A stretch of DNA of 14,166 bases from Willaertia magna (Eukaryota; Heterolobosea; Eutetramitea; Acrasida; Naegleriidae), in the NCBI GenBank assembly GCA_902984215.1, contig CADWAF010004045.1, forward strand, positions 1 through 14,166, in the 5' to 3' direction. A model generated the notes under the pieces. The model saw only the letters and a program-made list of their open reading frames with translations, had not been told where the DNA came from and did not search any database. Both the position numbers and the translations under genes were made by a program. Below are positions 1-7,609 of this stretch, piece after piece. The number at the start of each line of letters is the position of its first letter. Positions within the stretch are counted from its first letter, which is position 1.

Positions 1-1
1 G

Positions 2-796
2 TTTTTAGGGGAAAGTGATGATAATGATAGTGGTGGATTGTCAGATCTTAAATTGCCAACAAAAGGTAATATAAGTAATAATGGGAATAAGAAATTGGTA
101 GAGGAATATGATGGAGTGTTGGTACCAAAGTATGAAATTGTTTATAAAAGAGATTTTGAGATGTCAGAATATACTTATACTTCTCCAACTTCACTTAATA
201 CTACAAAACCAAAAGAAATTGTAGTAAGAGTTTTTTTACCATTATTGGATAGTATTAAGAATGTAAATTTGGATGTTTCTGAGAATTTTATGAAGTTAAA
301 TTGTAGTGAATCACCTAAATATTCATTGGATATACATTTACCTTATGGGGTAATGTCAGATAAAGTAAAGGCTCAGTTCGATAAGAAATCAAAAACATTA
401 AAGGTTTCCCTTTGTGTGATTCCAGATCCAATCCAAAAAGTTAAGTTTGATAACATAGAAACTACTAATGACGATGAGGAACAGGTTTTACAAAAAGATA
501 AAAAGGTGACACCACTTTCAGAACAGCCAAACACAGAAAAAGAGAAGATTGAAGACTCAAAACCTCAAACAAAGAAAAAAGTAACGTTCAACAATGAAGT
601 GGAGACATCGTCTTTTGCGAATAATAATGTGAATACAATTGTAAACTCAGATACGAAAATAGTCTTGCCTCAAGAGATAAATGAAGGTAATAGAATTGGA
701 ATCATAGAAAAAGATAAATGCACTTTACAAAAAGATGTCCCTCAACAGAAACAACAAAAAGAATTCAAAAACAAATACCTTTTAGAGATTGATTAA
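2..796 (+). CDS. PIH1-domain (Kintoun/PIH1D-like) dynein assembly factor, 3' part
   Basis: The frame is open from the left edge (base 2) to a TAA, giving 264 residues; the start lies outside the window. Residues about 40-145 match the C-terminal CS/p23-like domain of PIH1 proteins. The marks are a P-K-Y-E-I-V entry strand, a K-E-I-V-V-R-V-F-L-P-L-L strand, a Y-S-L-D-I-H-L-P-Y strand, and the K-A-Q-F-D-K signature followed by L-K-V-S-L. Known family members (DNAAF2/Kintoun, PIH1D1-3) act in the cytoplasm with HSP90 and R2TP to fold axonemal dynein heavy chains or snoRNP/PIKK clients. The KAQFDK block reads most like Kintoun. The N-terminal PIH domain would be upstream, off the window. The last 120 residues are a charged, disordered tail rich in K, E and Q. 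The stop is one base from the stop of the convergent WDR54-like gene. The PIH1 family is clear; the choice of Kintoun over another PIH1D member is inference. Confidence 0.82.
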   Translation, partial: FLGESDDNDSGGLSDLKLPTKGNISNNGNKKLVEEYDGVLVPKYEIVYKRDFEMSEYTYTSPTSLNTTKPKEIVVRVFLPLLDSIKNVNLDVSENFMKLNCSESPKYSLDIHLPYGVMSDKVKAQFDKKSKTLKVSLCVIPDPIQKVKFDNIETTNDDEEQVLQKDKKVTPLSEQPNTEKEKIEDSKPQTKKKVTFNNEVETSSFANNNVNTIVNSDTKIVLPQEINEGNRIGIIEKDKCTLQKDVPQQKQQKEFKNKYLLEID

Positions 797-797
797 T

Positions 798-1475
798 TTA
801 TACATCTATTAAATACAATTTCTTTTTCTCATAAGCAGCAACAGCTAAAATATTTTCATGAATAAATCCCACTCCAGTTAATATATTATCTTTATATTTT
901 TCTGATGAAATAAGTTCTATCTTTCCCTTACTTAATTTCCAAAGTAAAACGTAAGTATCTTCTGAGGCTGTAGCAATTAAAATATCCTCTCCTTTTAGGA
1001 ATGCATCAATTGCGTTGATTGGCAAAGAGTGAGCAGCCACCTCCATTTGTTTTGGTTCTTTATAGACAAGATTGTAAATTCTAATGTGGCCACTTGCAAA
1101 GGCAGTTATGGCAACATTTCCTAAAAGTACAATACCAACAACAGGGAATTGTAGATTGTCTGTAACATTGTGACAATTAGAAGTTTCAGCAAAGGTAGGT
1201 CTGTCAAAGATTTTAATATCTCCATTTCCAGTTCCAATTATTAAATAGCGATCATTACAGCCAACACTTGTTATTGGTGAATAGGCAGCTTGCTTTGTCC
1301 AGTCTAATTTAATATCCTCAATGGATTTGGCATCAAAACAAGTAAGTTGACCGTTCGAATCGCCTACATAAATTTTACTTTCTATAGATGCAATAGCAGT
1401 GTAATAAAATGATATTTCTCTCTCCACTTTATGGAAAAACATTAAGGTCATTAATTTAGTTTCATAAAACTTCAA
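798..1475 (-). CDS. WDR54-like WD40 propeller, 5'-truncated
   Basis: The ORF encodes about 225 residues with at least four WD40-type units: I-Y-V-G-D-S-N-G-Q-L-T-C-F-D, Y-L-I-I-G-T-G-N-G-D-I-K-I-F-D, A-I-T-A-F-A-S-G-H-I-R-I-Y-N, and A-S-E-D-T-Y-V-L-L-W-K-L-S. The last unit and the following strand resemble the C-terminal half of WDR54. The similarity seems to run to the very start of the ORF, where F-Y-E-T-x-x-M-T-x-M-x-F recalls the middle of WDR54. About 100 N-terminal residues of the family are therefore missing. No ATG starts the ORF: an in-frame TGA lies at 1493-1491, the ORF begins with Leu codons, and the first ATG is at 1451. An AG at 1477-1476 could be a splice acceptor, but no matching 5' exon is visible upstream, where eS12 sits. 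It is a 3' exon, a decayed copy or an assembly chimera. WD40 is certain; WDR54 is likely. Confidence 0.65.
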   Translation of the reverse strand: MKFYETKLMTLMFFHKVEREISFYYTAIASIESKIYVGDSNGQLTCFDAKSIEDIKLDWTKQAAYSPITSVGCNDRYLIIGTGNGDIKIFDRPTFAETSNCHNVTDNLQFPVVGIVLLGNVAITAFASGHIRIYNLVYKEPKQMEVAAHSLPINAIDAFLKGEDILIATASEDTYVLLWKLSKGKIELISSEKYKDNILTGVGFIHENILAVAAYEKKKLYLIDV

Positions 1476-1497
1476 CTTGTTAACAAAACGTCAAAGG

Positions 1498-1791
1498 CTA
1501 TAGACCAACCCATTCACCTAATTGTTTTCTAGTTGGGACTTGTAATAAATCAACCTTCTTGTATGCACAGAAAGTTTGAACTAACTTCTTTAATTTATCA
1601 TTTTCACAGTCATCAGCTAAGAAACACATTTGAGCTTTATCCTTTGCTAAGGTTCTTAAAACTTCTCTTAAACCTCTAGAAACAGATCTACTTGCAGCAG
1701 TAGTCTTTAAAACTCTTCTAATTGCAGAGTTCATGTTTAATTCTTCCTTTGGCTCTTGAACGAGCTTTTCGACTGCATCAACGTTGGACAT
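1498..1791 (-). CDS. RPS12: Small-subunit ribosomal protein eS12, C-terminally short
   Basis: The ATG at 1791 opens a 97-residue protein of the eS12 branch of the L7Ae/L30e/S12e fold, part of the beak of the 40S subunit. Diagnostic stretches are the N-terminal helix A-I-R-R-V-L-K-T, the S-R-G-L-R-E-V-L-R-T-L helix, the C-F-L-A-D-D-C-E-N-D strand-turn, and the terminal K-Q-L-G-E-W-V-G-L. Known eS12 proteins are about 130-145 residues long and continue after GEWVGL with C-K-I-D-R-E-G and a V-V-G-x-S/C-x-V-V-V strand. Here a TAG follows the Leu codon directly, and no frame downstream carries the missing block, so roughly 40 residues are absent. Only 22 bases separate its stop from the WDR54-like ORF on the same strand. 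It may be a truncated paralogue, a deletion product, or an assembly chimera. The start is supported by the normal N-terminal length. Confidence 0.85.
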   Translation of the reverse strand: MSNVDAVEKLVQEPKEELNMNSAIRRVLKTTAASRSVSRGLREVLRTLAKDKAQMCFLADDCENDKLKKLVQTFCAYKKVDLLQVPTRKQLGEWVGL

Positions 1792-2037
1792 TTTCTGGCT
1801 TTTTTTTGTATGGTGGTCACTACAACTAGTATGTTGCTCGCACGAGTATATGTGGAGTTAAGTGTTTTTTTTTTCGAAAACGAAAATCAAGTTGTTTACT
1901 TCTTTACAATGAAAAGCAAAATTTGGGTCATTTTTTGGCTCCTGTTTTTTCATGACAACTACGGTGAAAATAAAAATTCAGCTGCCACCTTCACAACCAA
2001 AGAACAAAAGTAATTGGTAGATGAAATTAAGTGAGAA

Positions 2038-3972
2038 TTAAAGAAAAGATTTATAGAAACCAACACATTCATAAATACTTGATCTAACTTTTCCTACAAT
2101 TTCACCAACATCTACTTGTGGAGATGATGCTTGAGTTAGATAATAAGTGTGTCCACTCCAAGAAGCCATATTGGAGTAATGAGTACCAAATAGTGGTGGA
2201 ATTTCAATGACAGAACCTCCCCCACAAACCCATTGTTTTTGTAATTTAATACCTTTTTGTAAAGGAGCTTTTAATACATTTGCGCCACCAGCCATAAATA
2301 ACATTTGAGTCAAACCAGCACCATGAACTCCTTAATGAATTATAATTATTTAATAATAATTTTAATATTTAGAAAATAAACTATATTTACAAAAGAACTT
2401 ACCTATTAATATTTGTGTATTATAAATTCTTTCTAATTGTTTTTCAAAAGGTATTGTTGCAAAATCTACAACAAACACATTTGTCTTTACACTTATACTG
2501 TCCATTGTAATTCTTGAAAATTTTGATTCCAATTCTGCCACAAGTTCCTTCATATTTTCAATCTTACGTTGAGCATCTTTTCTAAAAGGATGATACTTTC
2601 TATCAATAATAGTTATATTCACTTCTATTCTCTTTTCAGTTAGAACATTCTCATTAGCTGTTGCACCAACAACAGCATTACTATTAGCTCTATAAGGAGG
2701 AACTTTAAAACCAAAAGATTTTAACACATGTCTTCCAAAATTTACAAATAAATCCGTTAAAGGTCCACACGGATTAGTAGTTGCGATATCCTTTACAATT
2801 GGACTACTAGCTCCAGGTAAATTTACGATAGCATTTCTAAATAAAACTTTTCTGCCATTACGTGTCCAATCTTTAGTAACAATTCTTGTCGTTATTTCAT
2901 CACTTTTTGTTGTCGTTGTCTTTCCCTTAGAAGAAGAACTAAATGCCTTTTCCCACATTGATAAATAAGGTCCATCTAAATCTTGATCAATAATTAAAAG
3001 TTGTAAATTATCTCTTTTCACATTAATTTTTAAAGTTTCCAAAACGAGATATGCATTTACAAAATCTTCCATACTGTGATAAGTATTTAAAACATTATCT
3101 CTAGCAGTTAATAATACAGGATTATCAATAATTAAGATATCATCACTAATCTCTTCTTCATTCCATTCATTTACAGAAGAAAATCCAGCAAATATAGGTC
3201 TATTAATAGCTTGAAAATGTCCAGTTGGCCATTTATTTCTTGTATGAAAAATGTCAGATCTTTTACATTTACCTTTTATAGAACCTTCTGGAAATGTATA
3301 ATATCTAGCACAATTATCAATTAATCCCCACTTTTCATTACAATCATTTCCCATCGTTGTTAATTTTCCAAAATCAATTAAAACATTTTGTAATGTACAA
3401 AAAATATCGGGACCAGAATGTCGTGGTTGACGAAAACGATAACATGTAACCTTACTGCCATTTATATTATTTTTGTTATTAATATTATTATGGTTGTTAA
3501 TTTTTGTTGTTGTTGTTGTGGATAGAGGTTCACAGTAAGTTTGTTTGTTATTTCGCCAGGATTGATAAAAACCAAAAGAGAAACTGTTATCACATTCTTC
3601 TGATTGTTTTAATAGTTTTGCATAGTAAGGAACATGTTCATTTAAAACGTGTGAAAAGTATGAAGGTTCTTTATCGTTATATTCATCTTCATTATTATTA
3701 AATTCATCTTCATTATTATATTCTTCTTTATATCCATCTTTATTATCGGAATTGTAATTTTCAATAAGGTTATTTAATTGTTTATCTTGATTATTATTTA
3801 GTTTAATATTTTGTTTATCAATTAATGTGGCAATATCTAATTTTGCATTATTATTATCATTATTTAATTGATAGTGTTGTTGTTGGTGATGGAAATGTTT
3901 TTCGTATTGAATGAATAAAAAAATATTGAAAACAAAAAAAATCACCAAACCAACGATTAGTATTTTTTTCAT
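2038..3972 (-). CDS. GT61-family glycosyltransferase, type II membrane protein, two exons
   Basis: Exon 1 runs from the ATG at 3972 to 2403 and exon 2 from 2330 to the TAA at 2038, giving 620 residues. Residues 4-22 form a hydrophobic signal anchor after two lysines, as in type II Golgi/ER enzymes. A long Asn/Asp/Glu-rich stem covers about 35-105, with Thr and Asn tracts near 152-172. The catalytic part resembles GT61 (EOGT/POMGNT2-like and plant xylosyltransferases): P-V-L-L-T-A-R-D-N-V-L-N-T-Y-H-S-M-E-D (285-303), an acidic D-Q-D-L-D-G (329-334), and the hallmark I-L-I-G-V-H-G-A-G-L-T-Q-M (521-533) rebuilt exactly across the intron. Family members transfer GlcNAc or Xyl to proteins or polysaccharides in the secretory pathway; the substrate here cannot be deduced. 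The gene fires divergently from the P4H/F-box/actin gene. Confidence 0.85.
2331..2402 (-). other. Spliceosomal intron, 72 bases, phase 1, in the GT61 gene
   Basis: On the minus strand the donor is GTAAGT (2402-2397) and the acceptor ends TTAAG (2331). Removing it joins I-L-I with a split Gly codon and V-H-G-A-G-L, which restores the conserved GT61 motif in frame. The intron is almost purely A and T, lower in GC than the flanking exons. Confidence 0.92.
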
Positions 3973-4241
3973 TTATTTTTTTAAATCTCACATACTAGGC
4001 TACTGTAGTCCTAGGTGTGTTGTTTTCGCGTTGCCTCTGTGTGAAACCAAGGTTTTCCCTCCCTTTGTTGTTGTGCTACTGGTAGGTGGTCTATTAAAAA
4101 AAATAAAGTTATTTTATAAAATAAATTGATTAATAAAAAAGTTACAACAAGCCTTAAAGTTCAATTTCTAGCTGGAAACTAGAATTTAAAAATTATTTTG
4201 TAAAACTAAAAAATAAATTTTTTAATTTTAAAAAAAAAAAA
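3973..4241. promoter_or_regulatory. Divergent promoter region between the GT61 and P4H/F-box/actin genes
   Basis: This 269-base spacer separates two start codons pointing away from each other, so it should hold both promoters. The side next to GT61 is relatively GC-rich (about 3994-4090) and the side next to the other gene is nearly pure A/T. Both starts sit behind A-rich leaders: A12 directly before the ATG at 4242, and AAAAAAATAA before the ATG at 3972. A short dyad lies near 4166-4184. No TATA box or known factor site can be called with confidence. Confidence 0.55.
4166..4184. repeat. Short dyad TTCTAG-N7-CTAGAA in the divergent promoter
   Basis: Perfect 6-base arms flank a 7-base loop, CTGGAAA. 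It lies about 58 bases upstream of the ATG at 4242, in a region with little other sequence complexity. It superficially recalls heat-shock elements, but the spacing of the TTC and GAA units does not fit, so the call is only a dyad. Confidence 0.3.
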
Positions 4242-7084
4242 ATGCAAAAGATCAAAAATTTATTAAACAAAAAGAATACAGACAATAACATGTCTGAAAA
4301 TTCAAAAGAAGAGACAAAGGAAAGTAAGAAGAGTTTAAAAAAAGTGAAATGGGATGACAATAAAGAATTTCAAAAAATGTTTAAAAAACACTTTTCTAAA
4401 GAATTAGATTCTACTACTTTTTCTAGCTCAACAACTACTACAACAACAGAACAAAAAAAACAAGAAGAAGATAATGAAGATAGTATTAAATTTTGGAGAA
4501 GAACTGACTTACTTATTCCAGGTCAATCTATAACAATTCCAAAAGAAGAAAAATTAGTTCATTTACTTTCCAAACCAATTTCAAAAGAAGAAGAAAAAAA
4601 ACGAGAACTTGAAAAGGAAAAAAAAATAGAAAAAAAAAGAAAAGAACGTGAAGAAAGAAAAAAACAAGGTATTTATGATGATCCACCTAAACCACCAATT
4701 GAAACTGAAATTATTCAAAATGTAGATCGTTGTTTTACAATTTCACATTTATTAAGTGAAGATGAATGTGATGGTTTAGTTAATTTTTTAAATAAATTTG
4801 AATTTAAAAGTTTAACAGATGAATACCCAAAAGAATATAGAAATAGTGAACGTTTATTAGTTATAAGTAAAACTTTTTCAAATTTAATTTGGAAAAGATT
4901 AAAAGGTTATTTAAAAAAGGAAGATTTACAAAATGTTAGACCATATGGTTTTGATAATAATGGTAAATGGAAGGCTATTGGTATTAATGAATGTTTAAGG
5001 TTTTCTAAATATAATGAAAAATCTTTCTTTAAAGCACATATGGATGGTCAGTTTATTAGAAATGATAATGAAAAATCAATTTATTCAGTTTTAATTTATT
5101 TAAATGAAAGATATTATGGTGGAAGAACTACTTTATTAAAGAAGGTAAAGGAAGAACGATTGGTTAATAATAATAATAATAATGGAGATTTAGTAATGTC
5201 TTTTAAGAAATTGGGTAAGATAGATCCAAAAAAAGGATGTGCTGCAGTTTTCAATCAAGATTTATATCATGAAGGAGGGAAAGTAAGATATGGATATAAA
5301 TATATTTTAAGAACTGATATTATGTTTAAAAGGGTTGATAGTGAAAGTGTTCCAAGAGGTATTGTAAATTATAAAGATGAACCTTTATTTAGAAAAGTTA
5401 AAGAATTAGTTGATAAAAGTAATGAATTAGAGAAGAATGGACAAGTAAAAGAAGCAACTGAAAATTATTTAAAAGCTCAAGAAATTCAAGTTGAGTTATC
5501 ACATTCAATGTATAATGTTGTTAAACGTTTTAATGGAAAATTAAGTTATTTAGAACAGATATTACCTGAAGAAGTATTTGTAATTATATTTAGTTATTTA
5601 ACAAGTGAAGAAGTTGTAAAATCTATTTTATTGTTAAATTATAATTTAAATCAAATTGGAAGAAATGAAAATTTATGGATGATCTTTTATGAAAGAAGTT
5701 GGCCAAGTAATAAGGATAATCAAATTATTTACAAGTTAGAAAGTAAATTATTGAATAATGTTGGTAATAATAATGAAGATTTAGAAGAAGATGTAGAGGA
5801 ATATAAAGATTGGTATCAAACATTTATTTGTAGAAAGTATTTAGAAAAAGATTTTTGTGCAGTTTTATTGGATCCAGGTGCTTCAAAATATAGTTTTACT
5901 TTACAAACAAATGAAAAGTGTAAAGAATCACATTCTGTTTGTGCAACTGTAAGTGGTTACTTTAATTTTTTATTACTAAAAATTGTAATTATTTAAAAAC
6001 ATATTGTAAATTAAATCATTAGCCTAATCATCCCCACTTTTATTATCCAGGTTATGGTTATGATGATATGTTAGTTGGGGATCGTGTTGCAATTTATCAT
6101 ACAGCTAAACGTCCACTATTTACAAGAGATGGTACTATTGAATCATTTGATAATTTTAAGGTATTGATTTATCAATTGTATAAAGATGATGTACGTGTTC
6201 CTTTAAGAAAACATCCTTTATTGATTGCTACACATCCAAGATGGATAAATGAAGATTTAGAAGAAATTAAGGAAAAAGTATTTGAATTGGGTATTCCAGC
6301 AGTTTGTTTTGTTGACACATCAAAATTAATTTCATTGAAATATCAATTACCAACAAGTTTACATATTCAAGCATCATCTTCAGGTATTTATGTTACTCCA
6401 ATTATTAATGGTGAACCAAAAATTGAAAATAGAAAATGTGTAGATATTTCTGTTGCTTATATTACTGAATTCGCACAAATGAAGGATTATTATTCAATTA
6501 GCTTTAATTATCGTATTGCCAAAAAGTTTTTATGTTTTTCACCTTTTGATAGAGAAAAACAACCTTTTGAATATGAACAATATAAAAAGCAAGTAAATGA
6601 AGTTAATGTTGGAAGTAGTTATTATCCAAAGTTAATGTCTTCAACAGTTAGATTAGGTTATGGTGAATTATATTTTGGTGAAGGTAAGGTAATGAAGATT
6701 GTGAAAGAAGCGTTAGAAGGATTGGAAAGTGACGACATTAGAAAAGAATGTTTAAATCACATAATTGTCACTGGTGGATTGGCTGTACTTGATGGATTTA
6801 AAAAACGTTTAGAAAATGAATTGACTAATACTTTTGGAAAGGAATTAGATTTAAATACAATTGTTTATCAAGAAAAAAGACCTGAAAAACCAACAAAAGA
6901 TGATTATTATAGTAATAGAGATAAAAAGGTAGAATATGAAGGATGTGATATGGATGTATTAGAAGGAGCTAAGATATTTAGTTCATTATCTAATGTTAAA
7001 CAATATTATTTATTTAATAACAATGAAAAAGAATTAAACATTGACACAACATACCATAGGAGATCCCGAACCACAAACAAATGA
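4242..7084 (+). CDS. Fusion: prolyl-4-hydroxylase-type 2OG oxygenase + F-box + actin-like domain
   Basis: Two exons (4242-5948, 6023-7084) encode 922 residues, ending in TGA. Residues 1-150 are charged and partly coiled-coil (K/E-rich 113-142), with a Ser/Thr tract at 57-69; M17 is an alternative start. Residues about 160-365 form a 2OG-Fe(II) dioxygenase of the P4H class: H266-x-D268 and H343 as iron ligands, and K353 in the 2OG position (inferred by alignment with PHD2/collagen P4H). Residues 380-420 are a helical hairpin. Residues 434-487 are a typical F-box (LPEEVFVIIFSYL, then ENLWMIFYERSW), the Skp1-binding module of SCF ubiquitin ligases. From about 538 to the end an actin fold follows, with a D-P-G-A-S phosphate-1 loop, a D-D-x-L-V-G-D segment, R-V-P-L-R-K-H-P-L-L-I, and V-T-G-G (818-821). 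The phosphate-2 loop (DSGDG in actin) reads A-S-S-S-G, so ATP hydrolysis is doubtful. It is probably cytosolic or nuclear. Each domain is clear; the joint function is unknown. Confidence 0.85.
5949..6022 (+). other. Spliceosomal intron, 74 bases, phase 0, inside the actin-like domain
   Basis: The donor GTAAGT starts at 5949 after the codons for C-A-T; the acceptor ends TTAG at 6022. Splicing is phase 0 and joins to P-N-H-P-H-F-Y-Y-P-G, which leads straight into the actin-like D-D-M-L-V-G-D segment. Without splicing the frame ends in a hydrophobic tail and a stop at 5996. The intron splits the actin domain, so the F-box and actin parts must share one transcript. Confidence 0.88.
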
Positions 7085-7609
7085 AAATGCAAAGACTTTA
7101 AGGTGCAAACTGCGTTCAAAAATCTGTAGAAGAAAGTAAGAAATAAACGTAAGTTACCTAACAAACAAGTTTTATGTTGGACTTTTAAATTTAACAAGAT
7201 TTTAAACTTTGTTTTTGGCGCCTTTTGTTGGCTTAAATTTTTTAGTTTACAAAATTATTAAGCTTTAATTTAGCGCCAAGCCTTAGTACAATCCAAATAC
7301 GAAAATATGCAAACAAACTAGAACAGCGTTTTTATTTGTTCTAAATACAGTTTCTTACTTAAGGCCTCAACTATTTAGCAATTGTTACTTATTATACAAT
7401 TTTTAATTCAACAAAACAACTTTTATTAGTAAGTAATATTTTGTAACCTTAGGAGGAGGAGATTTATATTTATTTTTAAGGCCGATCTTTTTATTTTATT
7501 TTAGATTGTTCTTTATTTATAAAGTTATCCTCTATTAAATCAAACATAAACAAATTACAGTATCGATACAGTACGAATTTAATCGAAGTGATTGAAAAAA
7601 CTCTTGAAA
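7085..7609. promoter_or_regulatory. Intergenic region with probable MDR-like gene promoter
   Basis: These 525 bases contain no ORF that I can support. An AATAAA at 7142-7147, 58 bases after the fusion gene's stop, is a candidate polyadenylation signal. The rest should contain the promoter of the downstream gene. It is less AT-extreme than the spacers on the right of the window. It includes two GGCGC-containing sites (7214-7221 and 7273-7280) and a purine stretch, GGAGGAGGAGA, near 7452-7462. Confidence 0.45.
7214..7280. promoter_or_regulatory. Pair of oppositely oriented E2F-like sites
   Basis: TTTGGCGC at 7214-7221 fits the E2F/DP consensus TTTSSCGC exactly, and CTTGGCGC on the minus strand (7280-7273) differs at one base. 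GC-only 5-mers are rare in this AT-rich intergenic DNA, which makes the pair noticeable. It lies about 330-395 bases before the next start codon, so either neighbour could be served. No test of binding is possible here. Confidence 0.25.

Noticed and set aside
1353..1361. GTTCGAATC, a perfect tRNA B-box-like core
   Set aside because: It lies inside the WDR54-like coding region. The flanks do not form a T-arm stem, and no acceptor, D or anticodon arm can be drawn.
1498..1500. Reading through the TAG of eS12 as a reassigned codon
   Set aside because: The frame beyond it meets further stops within 30 bases and carries none of the conserved eS12 C-terminal residues, and TAA, TAG and TGA all act as stops in this window.
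1756..2013. 85-codon plus-strand frame crossing the eS12 start
   Set aside because: It begins inside eS12 without an ATG and looks like a low-complexity shadow; only its 34-residue inner ATG frame is listed as a weak finding.
3504..3701. Plus-strand frame opposite the GT61 gene
   Set aside because: It is antisense to a well-supported coding region and has no ATG or family resemblance of its own.
4166..4184. Heat-shock element in the divergent promoter
   Set aside because: TTC and GAA units are present, but their spacing (6 and 4 bases) does not fit the nTTCnnGAAn array.
6041..6050. Alternative intron acceptor TATTATCCAG in the fusion gene
   Set aside because: It has the better pyrimidine tract but puts the actin-like exon out of frame with the GTAAGT donor at 5949; the acceptor ending at 6022 keeps frame.
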